NCBI GenBank assembly: GCA_030522415.1
Contig: JAMASW010000047.1
Span: forward strand, 48,001 to 112,000
Length of the DNA stretch: 64,000 bases
Direction: 5' to 3'
Source of the DNA: Channallabes apus
Lineage: Eukaryota > Chordata > Actinopteri > Siluriformes > Clariidae
Shown: one piece after another, positions 52,201 to 64,000 of the stretch
Numbering within the stretch: the stretch's first letter is position 1
How the letters are laid out: each line of letters begins with the position of its first letter
Program-made: the position numbers and the translations under genes
Notes under the pieces: model-generated
What the model saw: the letters and a program-made list of their open reading frames with translations, nothing else
Told to the model about the DNA's origin: nothing
Database searches by the model: none

Positions 52201-55200
52201 GAGAATGTGAAAAAGAATAACAAAAAAATAGTTTTTCAACATGTATGATAAAATGCATAAATGTTTTGGAAAGTATAATTCCATTCAGTTTTAGACAGCA
52301 GAAGGAGAGATGAAGCGTTTCCTGCGTTCTTAGCGCTTTCCGAGCTCAGGAAAGCGGTTTTCTCACACAACTAATGGATAGTTATGTAAAACATGCAAAC
52401 TGAGTTTATGTTTATCTTTTACAATGCGAATGTGAAAAAGAATAACAAAAATATAGTTTTTCAACATGTATGATAAAATGCATAATTGTTTTGGAAAGTA
52501 TAATTTCTTTCAGTTTTAGACAGCAGAAGGTGAGATAAAGCGTTTGCTGCGTTTTTAGCGCTGTCCGAGCTCAGTAAAGCGGTTTTCTCACACAACTAAT
52601 GGATAGTTATGTAAAACATGCAAAATGAGTTTATGTTTACTTTTTACAATGAGAATGTGAAAAAGAATAACAAAAATATAGGTTTTCAACATGTATGATA
52701 AAATGCATAATTGTTTTGGAAAGTATAATTTCTTTCAGTTTTAGACAGCAGAAGGTGAGATAAAGCGTTTGCTGCGGTCTTAGTGCTGTCCCAGCTCAGG
52801 AAAGCGGTTTTCTCACACAACTAATGGATAGTTATGTAAAACATGCAAAATGAGTTTATGTTTTTCACAATGAGAATGTGAAGAAGAATAACAAAAAAAT
52901 AGTTTTTCAACTTGTATGATAAAATGCATAAATTTTTGGGAAGGTATAATTTCTTTCAGTTTTAGACAGCAGAAGGTGAGATAAAGCGTTTGCTGCGTTC
53001 TTAGCGCTGTCCGAGATCAGAAAAGCAGTTTTCTCACACAACTAATGGATAGTTAAGTAAAACATGCAAAATGAGTATATGTTTATTTTTCACAATGAGA
53101 ATGTGAAAAAGAATAAGAAAAGATGTGTTTTTCAACATGTATGATAAAATCCATAAATGTTTTGGAAAGTATAATTTCTTTCAGTTTTAGACAGCAGAAG
53201 GAGAGATAAAGCGTTTGCTGCGTTCTTAGAGCTGTCCGAGATCAGAAAAGCAGTTTTCTCACACAACTAATGGATAGTTATGTAAAACATGGAAAATGAG
53301 TTTATGTTAATTTTTCACAATGAGAATGTGAAAAAGAATAACAAAAAATTGTTTTTCAACATGTATGATAAAATGGATAAATTTTTGGGAAGGTATAATT
53401 TCTTTCAGTTTTAGACAGCAGAAGGTGAGATAAAGCGTTTGCTGCGTTCTTAGCGCTGTCCGAGATCAGAAAAGCAGTTTTCTCACACAACTAATGGATA
53501 GTTATGTAAAACATGGAAAATGAGTTTATGTTAATTTTTCACAATGAGAATGTGAAAAAGAATAAGAAAAGATGTGTTTTTCAACATGTATGATAAAATC
53601 CATAAATGTTTTGGAAAGTATAATTTCTTTCAGTTTTAGACAGCAGAAGGAGAGATAAAGCGTTTGCTGCGTTCTTAGAGCTGTCCGAGATCAGAAAAGC
53701 AGTTTTCTCACACAACTAATGGATAGTTATGTAAAACATGGAAAATGAGTTTATGTTAATTTTTCACAATGAGAATGTGAAAAAGAATAACAAAAAAATA
53801 GTTTTTCAACATGTATGATAAAATGCATAAATGTTTTGGAAAGTATAATGTCTTTCAGTTTTAGACAGCAGAAGGTGAGATGAAGCGTTTGTTGCGTTCT
53901 TAGTGCTGTCCGAGCTCAGGAAAGCTGTTTTCTCACACAACTAATGGATAGTTATGTAAAACATGCAAAATGAGTTTATGTTTATTTTTCACAATGAGAA
54001 TGTGAAAAAGAATAACAAAAAATAGTTTTTCAACATGTATGATAAAATGGATAAATTTTTGGGAAGGTATAATTTCTTTCAGTTTTAGACAGCAGAAGGT
54101 GAGATAAAGCGTTTGGTGCGTTCTTAGCGCAGTCCGAGCTCAGGAATGCGGTTTTCTCACACAACTAATGGATAGTTATGTAAAACATGGAAAATGAGTT
54201 TATGTTAATTTTCCACAATGAGAATGTGAAAAAGAATAACAAAAAATAGTTTTTCAACATGTATGATAAAATGCATAAATTTTTGGGAAGGTATAATTTC
54301 TTTCTGGTTTACACAGCAAGAAGGTGAGATAAAGCGTTTCCTGCGTTCTTAGCGCTTTCCGAGCTCAGGAAAGCGGTTTTCTCACACAACTAATGGATAG
54401 TTATGTAAAACATGGAAAATGAGTTTATGTTAATTTTTCACAATGAGAATGTGAAAAAGAATAACAAAAAAATAGTTTTTCAACATGTATGATAAAATCC
54501 ATAAATGTTTTGGAAAGTATAATTTCTTTCAGTTTTAGACAGCAGAAGGAGAGATAAAGCGTTTGCTGCGTTCTTAGAGCTGTCCGAGATCAGAAAAGCA
54601 GTTTTCTCACACAACTAATGGATAGTTATGTAAAACATGGAAAATGAGTTTATGTTAATTTTTCACAATGAGAATGTGAAAAAGAATAACAAAAAATTGT
54701 TTTTCAACATGTATGATAAAATGGATAAATTTTTGGGAAGGTATAATTTCTTTCAGTTTTAGACAGCAGAAGGTGAGATAAAGCGTTTGCTGCGTTCTTA
54801 GCGCTGTCCGAGATCAGAAAAGCAGTTTTCTCACACAACTAATGGATAGTTATGTAAAACATGGAAAATGAGTTTATGTTAATTTTTCACAATGAGAATG
54901 TGAAAAAGAATAAGAAAAGATGTGTTTTTCAACATGTATGATAAAATCCATAAATGTTTTGGAAAGTATAATTTCTTTCAGTTTTAGACAGCAGAAGGAG
55001 AGATAAAGCGTTTGCTGCGTTCTTAGAGCTGTCCGAGATCAGAAAAGCAGTTTTCTCACACAACTAATGGATAGTTATGTAAAACATGGAAAATGAGTTT
55101 ATGTTAATTTTTCACAATGAGAATGTGAAAAAGAATAACAAAAAAATAGTTTTTCAACATGTATGATAAAATGCATAAATGTTTTGGAAAGTATAATGTC

Positions 55201-56153
55201 TTTCAGTTTTAGACAGCAGAAGGTGAGATGAAGCGTTTGTTGCGTTCTTAGTGCTGTCCGAGCTCAGGAAAGCTGTTTTCTCACACAACTAATGGATAGT
55301 TATGTAAAACATGCAAAATGAGTTTATGTTTATTTTTCACAATGAGAATGTGAAAAAGAATAACAAAAAATAGTTTTTCAACATGTATGATAAAATGGAT
55401 AAATTTTTGGGAAGGTATAATTTCTTTCAGTTTTAGACAGCAGAAGGTGAGATAAAGCGTTTGGTGCGTTCTTAGCGCAGTCCGAGCTCAGGAATGCGGT
55501 TTTCTCACACAACTAATGGATAGTTATGTAAAACATGGAAAATGAGTTTATGTTAATTTTTCACAATGAGAATGTGAAAAAGAATAACAAAAAAATAGTT
55601 TTTCAACATGTATGATAAAATGCATAAATGTTTTGGAAAGTATAATGTCTTTCAGTTTTAGACAGCAGAAGGTGAGATGAAGCGTTTGTTGCGTTCTTAG
55701 TGCTGTCCGAGCTCAGGAAAGCTGTTTTCTCACACAACTAATGGATAGTTATGTAAAACATGCAAAATGAGTTTATGTTTATTTTTCACAATGAGAATGT
55801 GAAAAAGAATAACAAAAAATAGTTTTTCAACATGTATGATAAAATGCATAAATTTTTGGGAAGGTATAATTTCTTTCAGTTTTAGACAGCAGAAGGTGAG
55901 ATAAAGCGTTTGGTGCGTTCTTAGCGCAGTCCGAGCTCAGGAATGCGGTTTTCTCACACAACTAATGGATAGTTATGTAATACATGCAAAATGAGTTTAT
56001 GTTTTTCACAATGAGAATGTGAAAAAGAATAACAAAAAAGTTTTTCAACTTGTATGATAAAATGCATAAATTTTTGGGAAGGTATAATTTCTTTCAGTTT
56101 TAGACAGCAGAAGGTGAGATAAAGCGTTTGCTGCGTTCTTAGCGCTGTCCGAG

Positions 56154-56468
56154 ATCAGAAAAGCAGTTTTCTCACACAACTAATGGATAGTTATGTAAAA
56201 CATGGAAAATGAGTTTATGTTAATTTTTCACAATGAGAATGTGAAAAAGAATAACAAAAAATTGTTTTTCAACATGTATGATAAAATGCATAATTGTTTT
56301 GGAAAGTATAATTTCTTTCAGTTTTAGAATGTGAAAAAGAATAAGAAAAGATGTGTTTTTCAACATGTATGATAAAATCCATAAATGTTTTGGAAAGTAT
56401 AATTTCTTTCAGTTTTAGACAGCAGAAGGAGAGATAAAGCGTTTGCTGCGTTCTTAGAGCTGTCCGAG
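56154..56468 (+). repeat. Chimeric 315-bp monomer, copy 2
   Basis: This has the same junction and length as the monomer at 45303, offset 10,851 bp, with the junction at 56322. Its presence in both superblocks shows that the out-of-register event predates the superblock duplication. Confidence 0.88.
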
Positions 56469-59400
56469 ATCAGAAAAGCAGTTTTCTCACACAACTAATG
56501 GATAGTTATGTAAAACATGGAAAATGAGTTTATGTTAATTTTTCACAATGAGAATGTGAAAAAGAATAACAAAAAATTGTTTTTCAACATGTATGATAAA
56601 ATGCATAAATTTTTGGGAAGGTATAATTTCTTTCAGTTTTAGACAGCAGAAGGTGAGATAAAGCGTTTGCTGCGTTCTTAGCGCTGTCCGAGATCAGAAA
56701 AGCAGTTTTCTCACACAACTAATGGATAGTTAAGTAAAACATGCAAAATGAGTATATGTTTATTTTTCACAATGAGAATGTGAAAAAGAATAAGAAAAGA
56801 TGTGTTTTTCAACATGTATGATAAAATCCATAAATGTTTTGGAAAGTATAATTTCTTTCAGTTTTAGACAGCAGAAGGAGAGATAAAGCGTTTGCTGCGT
56901 TCTTAGAGCTGTCCGAGATCAGAAAAGCAGTTTTCTCACACAACTAATGGATAGTTATGTAAAACATGGAAAATGAGTTTATGTTAATTTTTCACAATGA
57001 GAATGTGAAAAAGAATAACAAAAAATTGTTTTTCAACATGTATGATAAAATGCATAATTGTTTTGGAAAGTATAATTTCTTTCAGTTTTAGACAGCAGAC
57101 GGTGAGATAAAGCGTTTGCTGCGTTCTTAGTGCTGTCCGAGCTCAGGAAAGCTGTTTTCTCACACAACTAATGGATAGTTATGTAAAACATGCAAAATGA
57201 GTTCATGTTTATTTTCCACAATGAGAATGTGAAAAAGAATAACAAAAAATAGTTTTTCAACATGTATGATAAAATGCATAAATTTTTGGGAAGGTATAAT
57301 TTCTTTCTGGTTTACACAGCAAGAAGGTGAGATAAACCGTTTCCTGCGTTCTTAGCGCTTTCCGAGCTCAGGAAAGCGGTTTTCTCACACAACTAATGGA
57401 TAGTTATGTAAAACATGGAAAATGAGTTTATGTTAATTTTTCACAATGAGAATGTGAAAAAGAATAACAAAAAAATAGTTTTTCAACATGTATGATAAAA
57501 TGCATAAATGTTTTGGAAAGTATAATTCCATTCAGTTTTAGACAGCAGAAGGAGAGATGAAGCGTTTCCTGCGTTCTTAGCGCTTTCCGAGCTCAGGAAA
57601 GCGGTTTTCTCACACAACTAATGGATAGTTATGTAAAACATGCAAACTGAGTTTATGTTTATCTTTTACAATGCGAATGTGAAAAAGAATAACAAAAATA
57701 TAGTTTTTCAACATGTATGATAAAATGCATAATTGTTTTGGAAAGTATAATTTCTTTCAGTTTTAGACAGCAGAAGGTGAGATAAAGCGTTTGCTGCGTT
57801 TTTAGCGCTGTCCGAGCTCAGTAAAGCGGTTTTCTCACACAACTAATGGATAGTTATGTAAAACATGCAAAATGAGTTTATGTTTACTTTTTACAATGAG
57901 AATGTGAAAAAGAATAACAAAAATATAGGTTTTCAACATGTATGATAAAATGCATAATTGTTTTGGAAAGTATAATTTCTTTCAGTTTTAGACAGCAGAA
58001 GGTGAGATAAAGCGTTTGCTGCGGTCTTAGTGCTGTCCCAGCTCAGGAAAGCGGTTTTCTCACACAACTAATGGATAGTTATGTAAAACATGCAAAATGA
58101 GTTTATGTTTTTCACAATGAGAATGTGAAGAAGAATAACAAAAAAATAGTTTTTCAACTTGTATGATAAAATGCATAAATTTTTGGGAAGGTATAATTTC
58201 TTTCAGTTTTAGACAGCAGAAGGTGAGATAAAGCGTTTGCTGCGTTCTTAGCGCTGTCCGAGATCAGAAAAGCAGTTTTCTCACACAACTAATGGATAGT
58301 TAAGTAAAACATGCAAAATGAGTATATGTTTATTTTTCACAATGAGAATGTGAAAAAGAATAAGAAAAGATGTGTTTTTCAACATGTATGATAAAATCCA
58401 TAAATGTTTTGGAAAGTATAATTTCTTTCAGTTTTAGACAGCAGAAGGAGAGATAAAGCGTTTGCTGCGTTCTTAGAGCTGTCCGAGATCAGAAAAGCAG
58501 TTTTCTCACACAACTAATGGATAGTTATGTAAAACATGGAAAATGAGTTTATGTTAATTTTTCACAATGAGAATGTGAAAAAGAATAACAAAAAATTGTT
58601 TTTCAACATGTATGATAAAATGGATAAATTTTTGGGAAGGTATAATTTCTTTCAGTTTTAGACAGCAGAAGGTGAGATAAAGCGTTTGCTGCGTTCTTAG
58701 CGCTGTCCGAGATCAGAAAAGCAGTTTTCTCACACAACTAATGGATAGTTATGTAAAACATGGAAAATGAGTTTGTTAATTTTTCACAATGAGAATGTGA
58801 AAAAGAATAAGAAAAGATGTGTTTTTCAACATGTATGATAAAATCCATAAATGTTTTGGAAAGTATAATTTCTTTCAGTTTTAGACAGCAGAAGGAGAGA
58901 TAAAGCGTTTGCTGCGTTCTTAGAGCTGTCCGAGATCAGAAAAGCAGTTTTCTCACACAACTAATGGATAGTTATGTAAAACATGGAAAATGAGTTTATG
59001 TTAATTTTTCACAATGAGAATGTGAAAAAGAATAACAAAAAAATAGTTTTTCAACATGTATGATAAAATGCATAAATGTTTTGGAAAGTATAATGTCTTT
59101 CAGTTTTAGACAGCAGAAGGTGAGATGAAGCGTTTGTTGCGTTCTTAGTGCTGTCCGAGCTCAGGAAAGCTGTTTTCTCACACAACTAATGGATAGTTAT
59201 GTAAAACATGCAAAATGAGTTTATGTTTATTTTTCACAATGAGAATGTGAAAAAGAATAACAAAAAATAGTTTTTCAACATGTATGATAAAATGGATAAA
59301 TTTTTGGGAAGGTATAATTTCTTTCAGTTTTAGACAGCAGAAGGTGAGATAAAGCGTTTGGTGCGTTCTTAGCGCAGTCCGAGCTCAGGAATGCGGTTTT

Positions 59401-60009
59401 CTCACACAACTAATGGATAGTTATGTAAAACATGGAAAATGAGTTTATGTTAATTTTTCACAATGAGAATGTGAAAAAGAATAACAAAAAAATAGTTTTT
59501 CAACATGTATGATAAAATGCATAAATGTTTTGGAAAGTATAATGTCTTTCAGTTTTAGACAGCAGAAGGTGAGATGAAGCGTTTGTTGCGTTCTTAGTGC
59601 TGTCCGAGCTCAGGAAAGCTGTTTTCTCACACAACTAATGGATAGTTATGTAAAACATGGAAAATGAGTTTATGTTAATTTTTCACAATGAGAATGTGAA
59701 AAAGAATAACAAAAAAATAGTTTTTCAACATGTATGATAAAATGCATAAATGTTTTGGAAAGTATAATTCCATTCAGTTTTAGACAGCAGAAGGAGAGAT
59801 GAAGCGTTTCCTGCGTTCTTAGCGCTTTCCGAGCTCAGGAAAGCGGTTTTCTCACACAACTAATGGATAGTTATGTAAAACATGCAAACTGAGTTTATGT
59901 TTATCTTTTACAATGCGAATGTGAAAAAGAATAACAAAAATATAGTTTTTCAACATGTATGATAAAATGCATAATTGTTTTGGAAAGTATAATTTCTTTC
60001 AGTTTTAGA
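56264..60009. repeat. Tandem duplication, 3681-bp period, copy 1
   Basis: Bases 56264-60009 match 59945-63690 at an offset of 3681 bp. The ends are 56263 t against 59944 a, and 60010 a against 63691 c. I noticed no internal mismatch in the parts compared. Both copies share the 2-bp deletion gagtttgttaattt (58771 and 62452), which the corresponding site in superblock 1 (about 47920) lacks. Confidence 0.9.
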
Positions 60010-60149
60010 ATGTGAAAAAGAATAAGAAAAGATGTGTTTTTCAACATGTATGATAAAATCCATAAATGTTTTGGAAAGTATAATTTCTTTCAGTTTTAGA
60101 CAGCAGAAGGAGAGATAAAGCGTTTGCTGCGTTCTTAGAGCTGTCCGAG
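59834..60149 (+). repeat. Chimeric monomer, copy 3, with a different left half
   Basis: The ttttaga-atgtg junction is at 60003, 3681 bp after the copy at 56322. Left of about 59945 it differs from the other two: it carries gtttatcttttacaatgcg and aatatagtttt. It therefore joins a new left monomer to the old right half. This is the joint of the 3681-bp tandem duplication. Confidence 0.86.
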
Positions 60150-63100
60150 ATCAGAAAAGCAGTTTTCTCACACAACTAATGGATAGTTATGTAAAACATG
60201 GAAAATGAGTTTATGTTAATTTTTCACAATGAGAATGTGAAAAAGAATAACAAAAAATTGTTTTTCAACATGTATGATAAAATGCATAAATTTTTGGGAA
60301 GGTATAATTTCTTTCAGTTTTAGACAGCAGAAGGTGAGATAAAGCGTTTGCTGCGTTCTTAGCGCTGTCCGAGATCAGAAAAGCAGTTTTCTCACACAAC
60401 TAATGGATAGTTAAGTAAAACATGCAAAATGAGTATATGTTTATTTTTCACAATGAGAATGTGAAAAAGAATAAGAAAAGATGTGTTTTTCAACATGTAT
60501 GATAAAATCCATAAATGTTTTGGAAAGTATAATTTCTTTCAGTTTTAGACAGCAGAAGGAGAGATAAAGCGTTTGCTGCGTTCTTAGAGCTGTCCGAGAT
60601 CAGAAAAGCAGTTTTCTCACACAACTAATGGATAGTTATGTAAAACATGGAAAATGAGTTTATGTTAATTTTTCACAATGAGAATGTGAAAAAGAATAAC
60701 AAAAAATTGTTTTTCAACATGTATGATAAAATGCATAATTGTTTTGGAAAGTATAATTTCTTTCAGTTTTAGACAGCAGACGGTGAGATAAAGCGTTTGC
60801 TGCGTTCTTAGTGCTGTCCGAGCTCAGGAAAGCTGTTTTCTCACACAACTAATGGATAGTTATGTAAAACATGCAAAATGAGTTCATGTTTATTTTCCAC
60901 AATGAGAATGTGAAAAAGAATAACAAAAAATAGTTTTTCAACATGTATGATAAAATGCATAAATTTTTGGGAAGGTATAATTTCTTTCTGGTTTACACAG
61001 CAAGAAGGTGAGATAAACCGTTTCCTGCGTTCTTAGCGCTTTCCGAGCTCAGGAAAGCGGTTTTCTCACACAACTAATGGATAGTTATGTAAAACATGGA
61101 AAATGAGTTTATGTTAATTTTTCACAATGAGAATGTGAAAAAGAATAACAAAAAAATAGTTTTTCAACATGTATGATAAAATGCATAAATGTTTTGGAAA
61201 GTATAATTCCATTCAGTTTTAGACAGCAGAAGGAGAGATGAAGCGTTTCCTGCGTTCTTAGCGCTTTCCGAGCTCAGGAAAGCGGTTTTCTCACACAACT
61301 AATGGATAGTTATGTAAAACATGCAAACTGAGTTTATGTTTATCTTTTACAATGCGAATGTGAAAAAGAATAACAAAAATATAGTTTTTCAACATGTATG
61401 ATAAAATGCATAATTGTTTTGGAAAGTATAATTTCTTTCAGTTTTAGACAGCAGAAGGTGAGATAAAGCGTTTGCTGCGTTTTTAGCGCTGTCCGAGCTC
61501 AGTAAAGCGGTTTTCTCACACAACTAATGGATAGTTATGTAAAACATGCAAAATGAGTTTATGTTTACTTTTTACAATGAGAATGTGAAAAAGAATAACA
61601 AAAATATAGGTTTTCAACATGTATGATAAAATGCATAATTGTTTTGGAAAGTATAATTTCTTTCAGTTTTAGACAGCAGAAGGTGAGATAAAGCGTTTGC
61701 TGCGGTCTTAGTGCTGTCCCAGCTCAGGAAAGCGGTTTTCTCACACAACTAATGGATAGTTATGTAAAACATGCAAAATGAGTTTATGTTTTTCACAATG
61801 AGAATGTGAAGAAGAATAACAAAAAAATAGTTTTTCAACTTGTATGATAAAATGCATAAATTTTTGGGAAGGTATAATTTCTTTCAGTTTTAGACAGCAG
61901 AAGGTGAGATAAAGCGTTTGCTGCGTTCTTAGCGCTGTCCGAGATCAGAAAAGCAGTTTTCTCACACAACTAATGGATAGTTAAGTAAAACATGCAAAAT
62001 GAGTATATGTTTATTTTTCACAATGAGAATGTGAAAAAGAATAAGAAAAGATGTGTTTTTCAACATGTATGATAAAATCCATAAATGTTTTGGAAAGTAT
62101 AATTTCTTTCAGTTTTAGACAGCAGAAGGAGAGATAAAGCGTTTGCTGCGTTCTTAGAGCTGTCCGAGATCAGAAAAGCAGTTTTCTCACACAACTAATG
62201 GATAGTTATGTAAAACATGGAAAATGAGTTTATGTTAATTTTTCACAATGAGAATGTGAAAAAGAATAACAAAAAATTGTTTTTCAACATGTATGATAAA
62301 ATGGATAAATTTTTGGGAAGGTATAATTTCTTTCAGTTTTAGACAGCAGAAGGTGAGATAAAGCGTTTGCTGCGTTCTTAGCGCTGTCCGAGATCAGAAA
62401 AGCAGTTTTCTCACACAACTAATGGATAGTTATGTAAAACATGGAAAATGAGTTTGTTAATTTTTCACAATGAGAATGTGAAAAAGAATAAGAAAAGATG
62501 TGTTTTTCAACATGTATGATAAAATCCATAAATGTTTTGGAAAGTATAATTTCTTTCAGTTTTAGACAGCAGAAGGAGAGATAAAGCGTTTGCTGCGTTC
62601 TTAGAGCTGTCCGAGATCAGAAAAGCAGTTTTCTCACACAACTAATGGATAGTTATGTAAAACATGGAAAATGAGTTTATGTTAATTTTTCACAATGAGA
62701 ATGTGAAAAAGAATAACAAAAAAATAGTTTTTCAACATGTATGATAAAATGCATAAATGTTTTGGAAAGTATAATGTCTTTCAGTTTTAGACAGCAGAAG
62801 GTGAGATGAAGCGTTTGTTGCGTTCTTAGTGCTGTCCGAGCTCAGGAAAGCTGTTTTCTCACACAACTAATGGATAGTTATGTAAAACATGCAAAATGAG
62901 TTTATGTTTATTTTTCACAATGAGAATGTGAAAAAGAATAACAAAAAATAGTTTTTCAACATGTATGATAAAATGGATAAATTTTTGGGAAGGTATAATT
63001 TCTTTCAGTTTTAGACAGCAGAAGGTGAGATAAAGCGTTTGGTGCGTTCTTAGCGCAGTCCGAGCTCAGGAATGCGGTTTTCTCACACAACTAATGGATA

Positions 63101-63690
63101 GTTATGTAAAACATGGAAAATGAGTTTATGTTAATTTTTCACAATGAGAATGTGAAAAAGAATAACAAAAAAATAGTTTTTCAACATGTATGATAAAATG
63201 CATAAATGTTTTGGAAAGTATAATGTCTTTCAGTTTTAGACAGCAGAAGGTGAGATGAAGCGTTTGTTGCGTTCTTAGTGCTGTCCGAGCTCAGGAAAGC
63301 TGTTTTCTCACACAACTAATGGATAGTTATGTAAAACATGGAAAATGAGTTTATGTTAATTTTTCACAATGAGAATGTGAAAAAGAATAACAAAAAAATA
63401 GTTTTTCAACATGTATGATAAAATGCATAAATGTTTTGGAAAGTATAATTCCATTCAGTTTTAGACAGCAGAAGGAGAGATGAAGCGTTTCCTGCGTTCT
63501 TAGCGCTTTCCGAGCTCAGGAAAGCGGTTTTCTCACACAACTAATGGATAGTTATGTAAAACATGCAAACTGAGTTTATGTTTATCTTTTACAATGCGAA
63601 TGTGAAAAAGAATAACAAAAATATAGTTTTTCAACATGTATGATAAAATGCATAATTGTTTTGGAAAGTATAATTTCTTTCAGTTTTAGA
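59945..63690. repeat. Tandem duplication, 3681-bp period, copy 2
   Basis: This is the head-to-tail partner of 56264-60009. It includes cagcaagaagg at 60995, ctgtcccag at 61714, gttaag at about 61979, and the 2-bp deletion at 62452. The duplication is probably among the youngest events in the window, because even the private deletion is shared. Confidence 0.9.
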
Positions 63691-64000
63691 CAGCAGAAGG
63701 TGAGATAAAGCGTTTGCTGCGTTTTTAGCGCTGTCCGAGCTCAGTAAAGCGGTTTTCTCACACAACTAATGGATAGTTATGTAAAACATGCAAAATGAGT
63801 TTATGTTTACTTTTTACAATGAGAATGTGAAAAAGAATAACAAAAATATAGGTTTTCAACATGTATGATAAAATGCATAATTGTTTTGGAAAGTATAATT
63901 TCTTTCAGTTTTAGACAGCAGAAGGTGAGATAAAGCGTTTGCTGCGGTCTTAGTGCTGTCCCAGCTCAGGAAAGCGGTTTTCTCACACAACTAATGGATA
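63691..64000. repeat. Array continues through the right edge of the window
   Basis: After 63690 the sequence has the normal cagcagaaggtgag tail in place of the chimeric junction. It goes on with a tcagtaaagcgg/gtttacttttt monomer and the ctgtcccag junction at 63956. The last monomer is cut by the window edge, so the array extends further right. Confidence 0.93.

Larger units (their letters stand above)
49222..60009. repeat. ~11-kb superblock, copy 2, with whole-monomer indels
   Basis: Relative to copy 1, this block has gained one monomer near 50842-51066 (+225) and one near 53560-53790 (+224). It has lost about 669 bp, three monomers, near 54475, and 2 bp at 58771. Counterpart landmarks are the ccaatgg variant at 50128, cagcaagaagg at 52067, 54311 and 57314, taatac at 55981, and the chimeric junction at 56322. 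It leaves copy 1 at about 60010/49159, where a second chimeric junction enters. Confidence 0.87.
1..64000. repeat. Uninterrupted ~222-bp tandem satellite array (candidate centromeric or heterochromatic satellite)
   Basis: The same AT-rich unit recurs head to tail from the first base to the last, always in the same orientation. Using the boundary word ctcag/atcag, monomers start at 1, 222, 446, 671, 896, 1120, 1338, 1562, 1786, 2004, 2228, 2452 and 2670, giving lengths of 218-225 bp. Dividing the window by this length gives about 288 monomers. No inserted element, inversion or unique stretch was seen, so no gap over 300 bp needs a separate explanation. Long homogeneous arrays with multimeric higher-order structure are typical of centromeric or pericentromeric satellites in animals and plants. 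The centromere assignment itself is inference, because sequence alone does not show CENP-A/CENH3 binding. The family is not one I recognise. Confidence 0.98.

Noticed and set aside
1..64000. CRISPR array
   Set aside because: The whole ~222-bp unit repeats. There are no short repeats separated by unique spacers.
1..64000. Known satellite family or species assignment
   Set aside because: The monomer is not one I can identify with confidence. Naming a family would need a database search.

Overview
The whole 64 kb is one uninterrupted, head-to-tail tandem satellite array. I found no protein-coding gene, RNA gene, transposon, CRISPR array or unique spacer. The unit is about 222 bp, with length classes of roughly 218, 221, 224 and 225 bp, so the window holds about 288 monomers, all in one orientation. 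One monomer counted by hand (446-670) is 32% G+C. Its first ~195 bp are about 28% G+C and its last 30 bp are 60% G+C and rich in CpG.

This points to a eukaryotic chromosome and to a centromeric or other heterochromatic satellite block. I do not recognise the family and will not name a species. Several differences between monomers are CpG to TpG or CpA changes, which would fit a genome that methylates cytosine, such as a vertebrate or plant. That is inference.

Monomer variants are arranged in nested, shifting higher-order repeats (HORs). From left to right: a 3-mer HOR of 666 bp (896-2451); an 11-mer of 2458 bp in two copies (2464-7436); a patchwork with a 7-mer displacement of 1566 bp (9170-11356) and a 4-mer of 891 bp (12282-14290); a 19-mer tandem duplication of 4216 bp (16060-24497); an 11-mer duplication of 2443 bp whose copies abut exactly (21903-26787); an 8-mer duplication of 1790 bp (28644-32377); a dispersed ~5 kb duplication 15,814 bp apart (14620-19600 and 30434-35414); a dimer duplication (34925-35860); and a pair of ~11 kb superblocks (38151-49221 and 49222-60009). 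The second superblock ends in a further 3681-bp tandem duplication running to 63690.

The two superblocks stay in register except for jumps of +225, +224, -669 and -2 bp. All but the last are whole numbers of monomers, as expected from unequal exchange in register. A chimeric 315-bp monomer with a 3-bp microhomology junction is a rarer out-of-register event, and it was then copied along with its block. Each ordinary monomer carries a 25-bp dyad (9-bp arms, 7-nt loop), several A/T tracts at roughly helical spacing, and a 40-bp CpG cluster at the monomer boundary. These are the best candidates for functional elements. The two 75-codon open frames are one accidental frame seen twice, not genes.

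All matches and offsets were read by eye. Block ends are accurate to a few bases where I compared flanks, but internal identity was only spot-checked.
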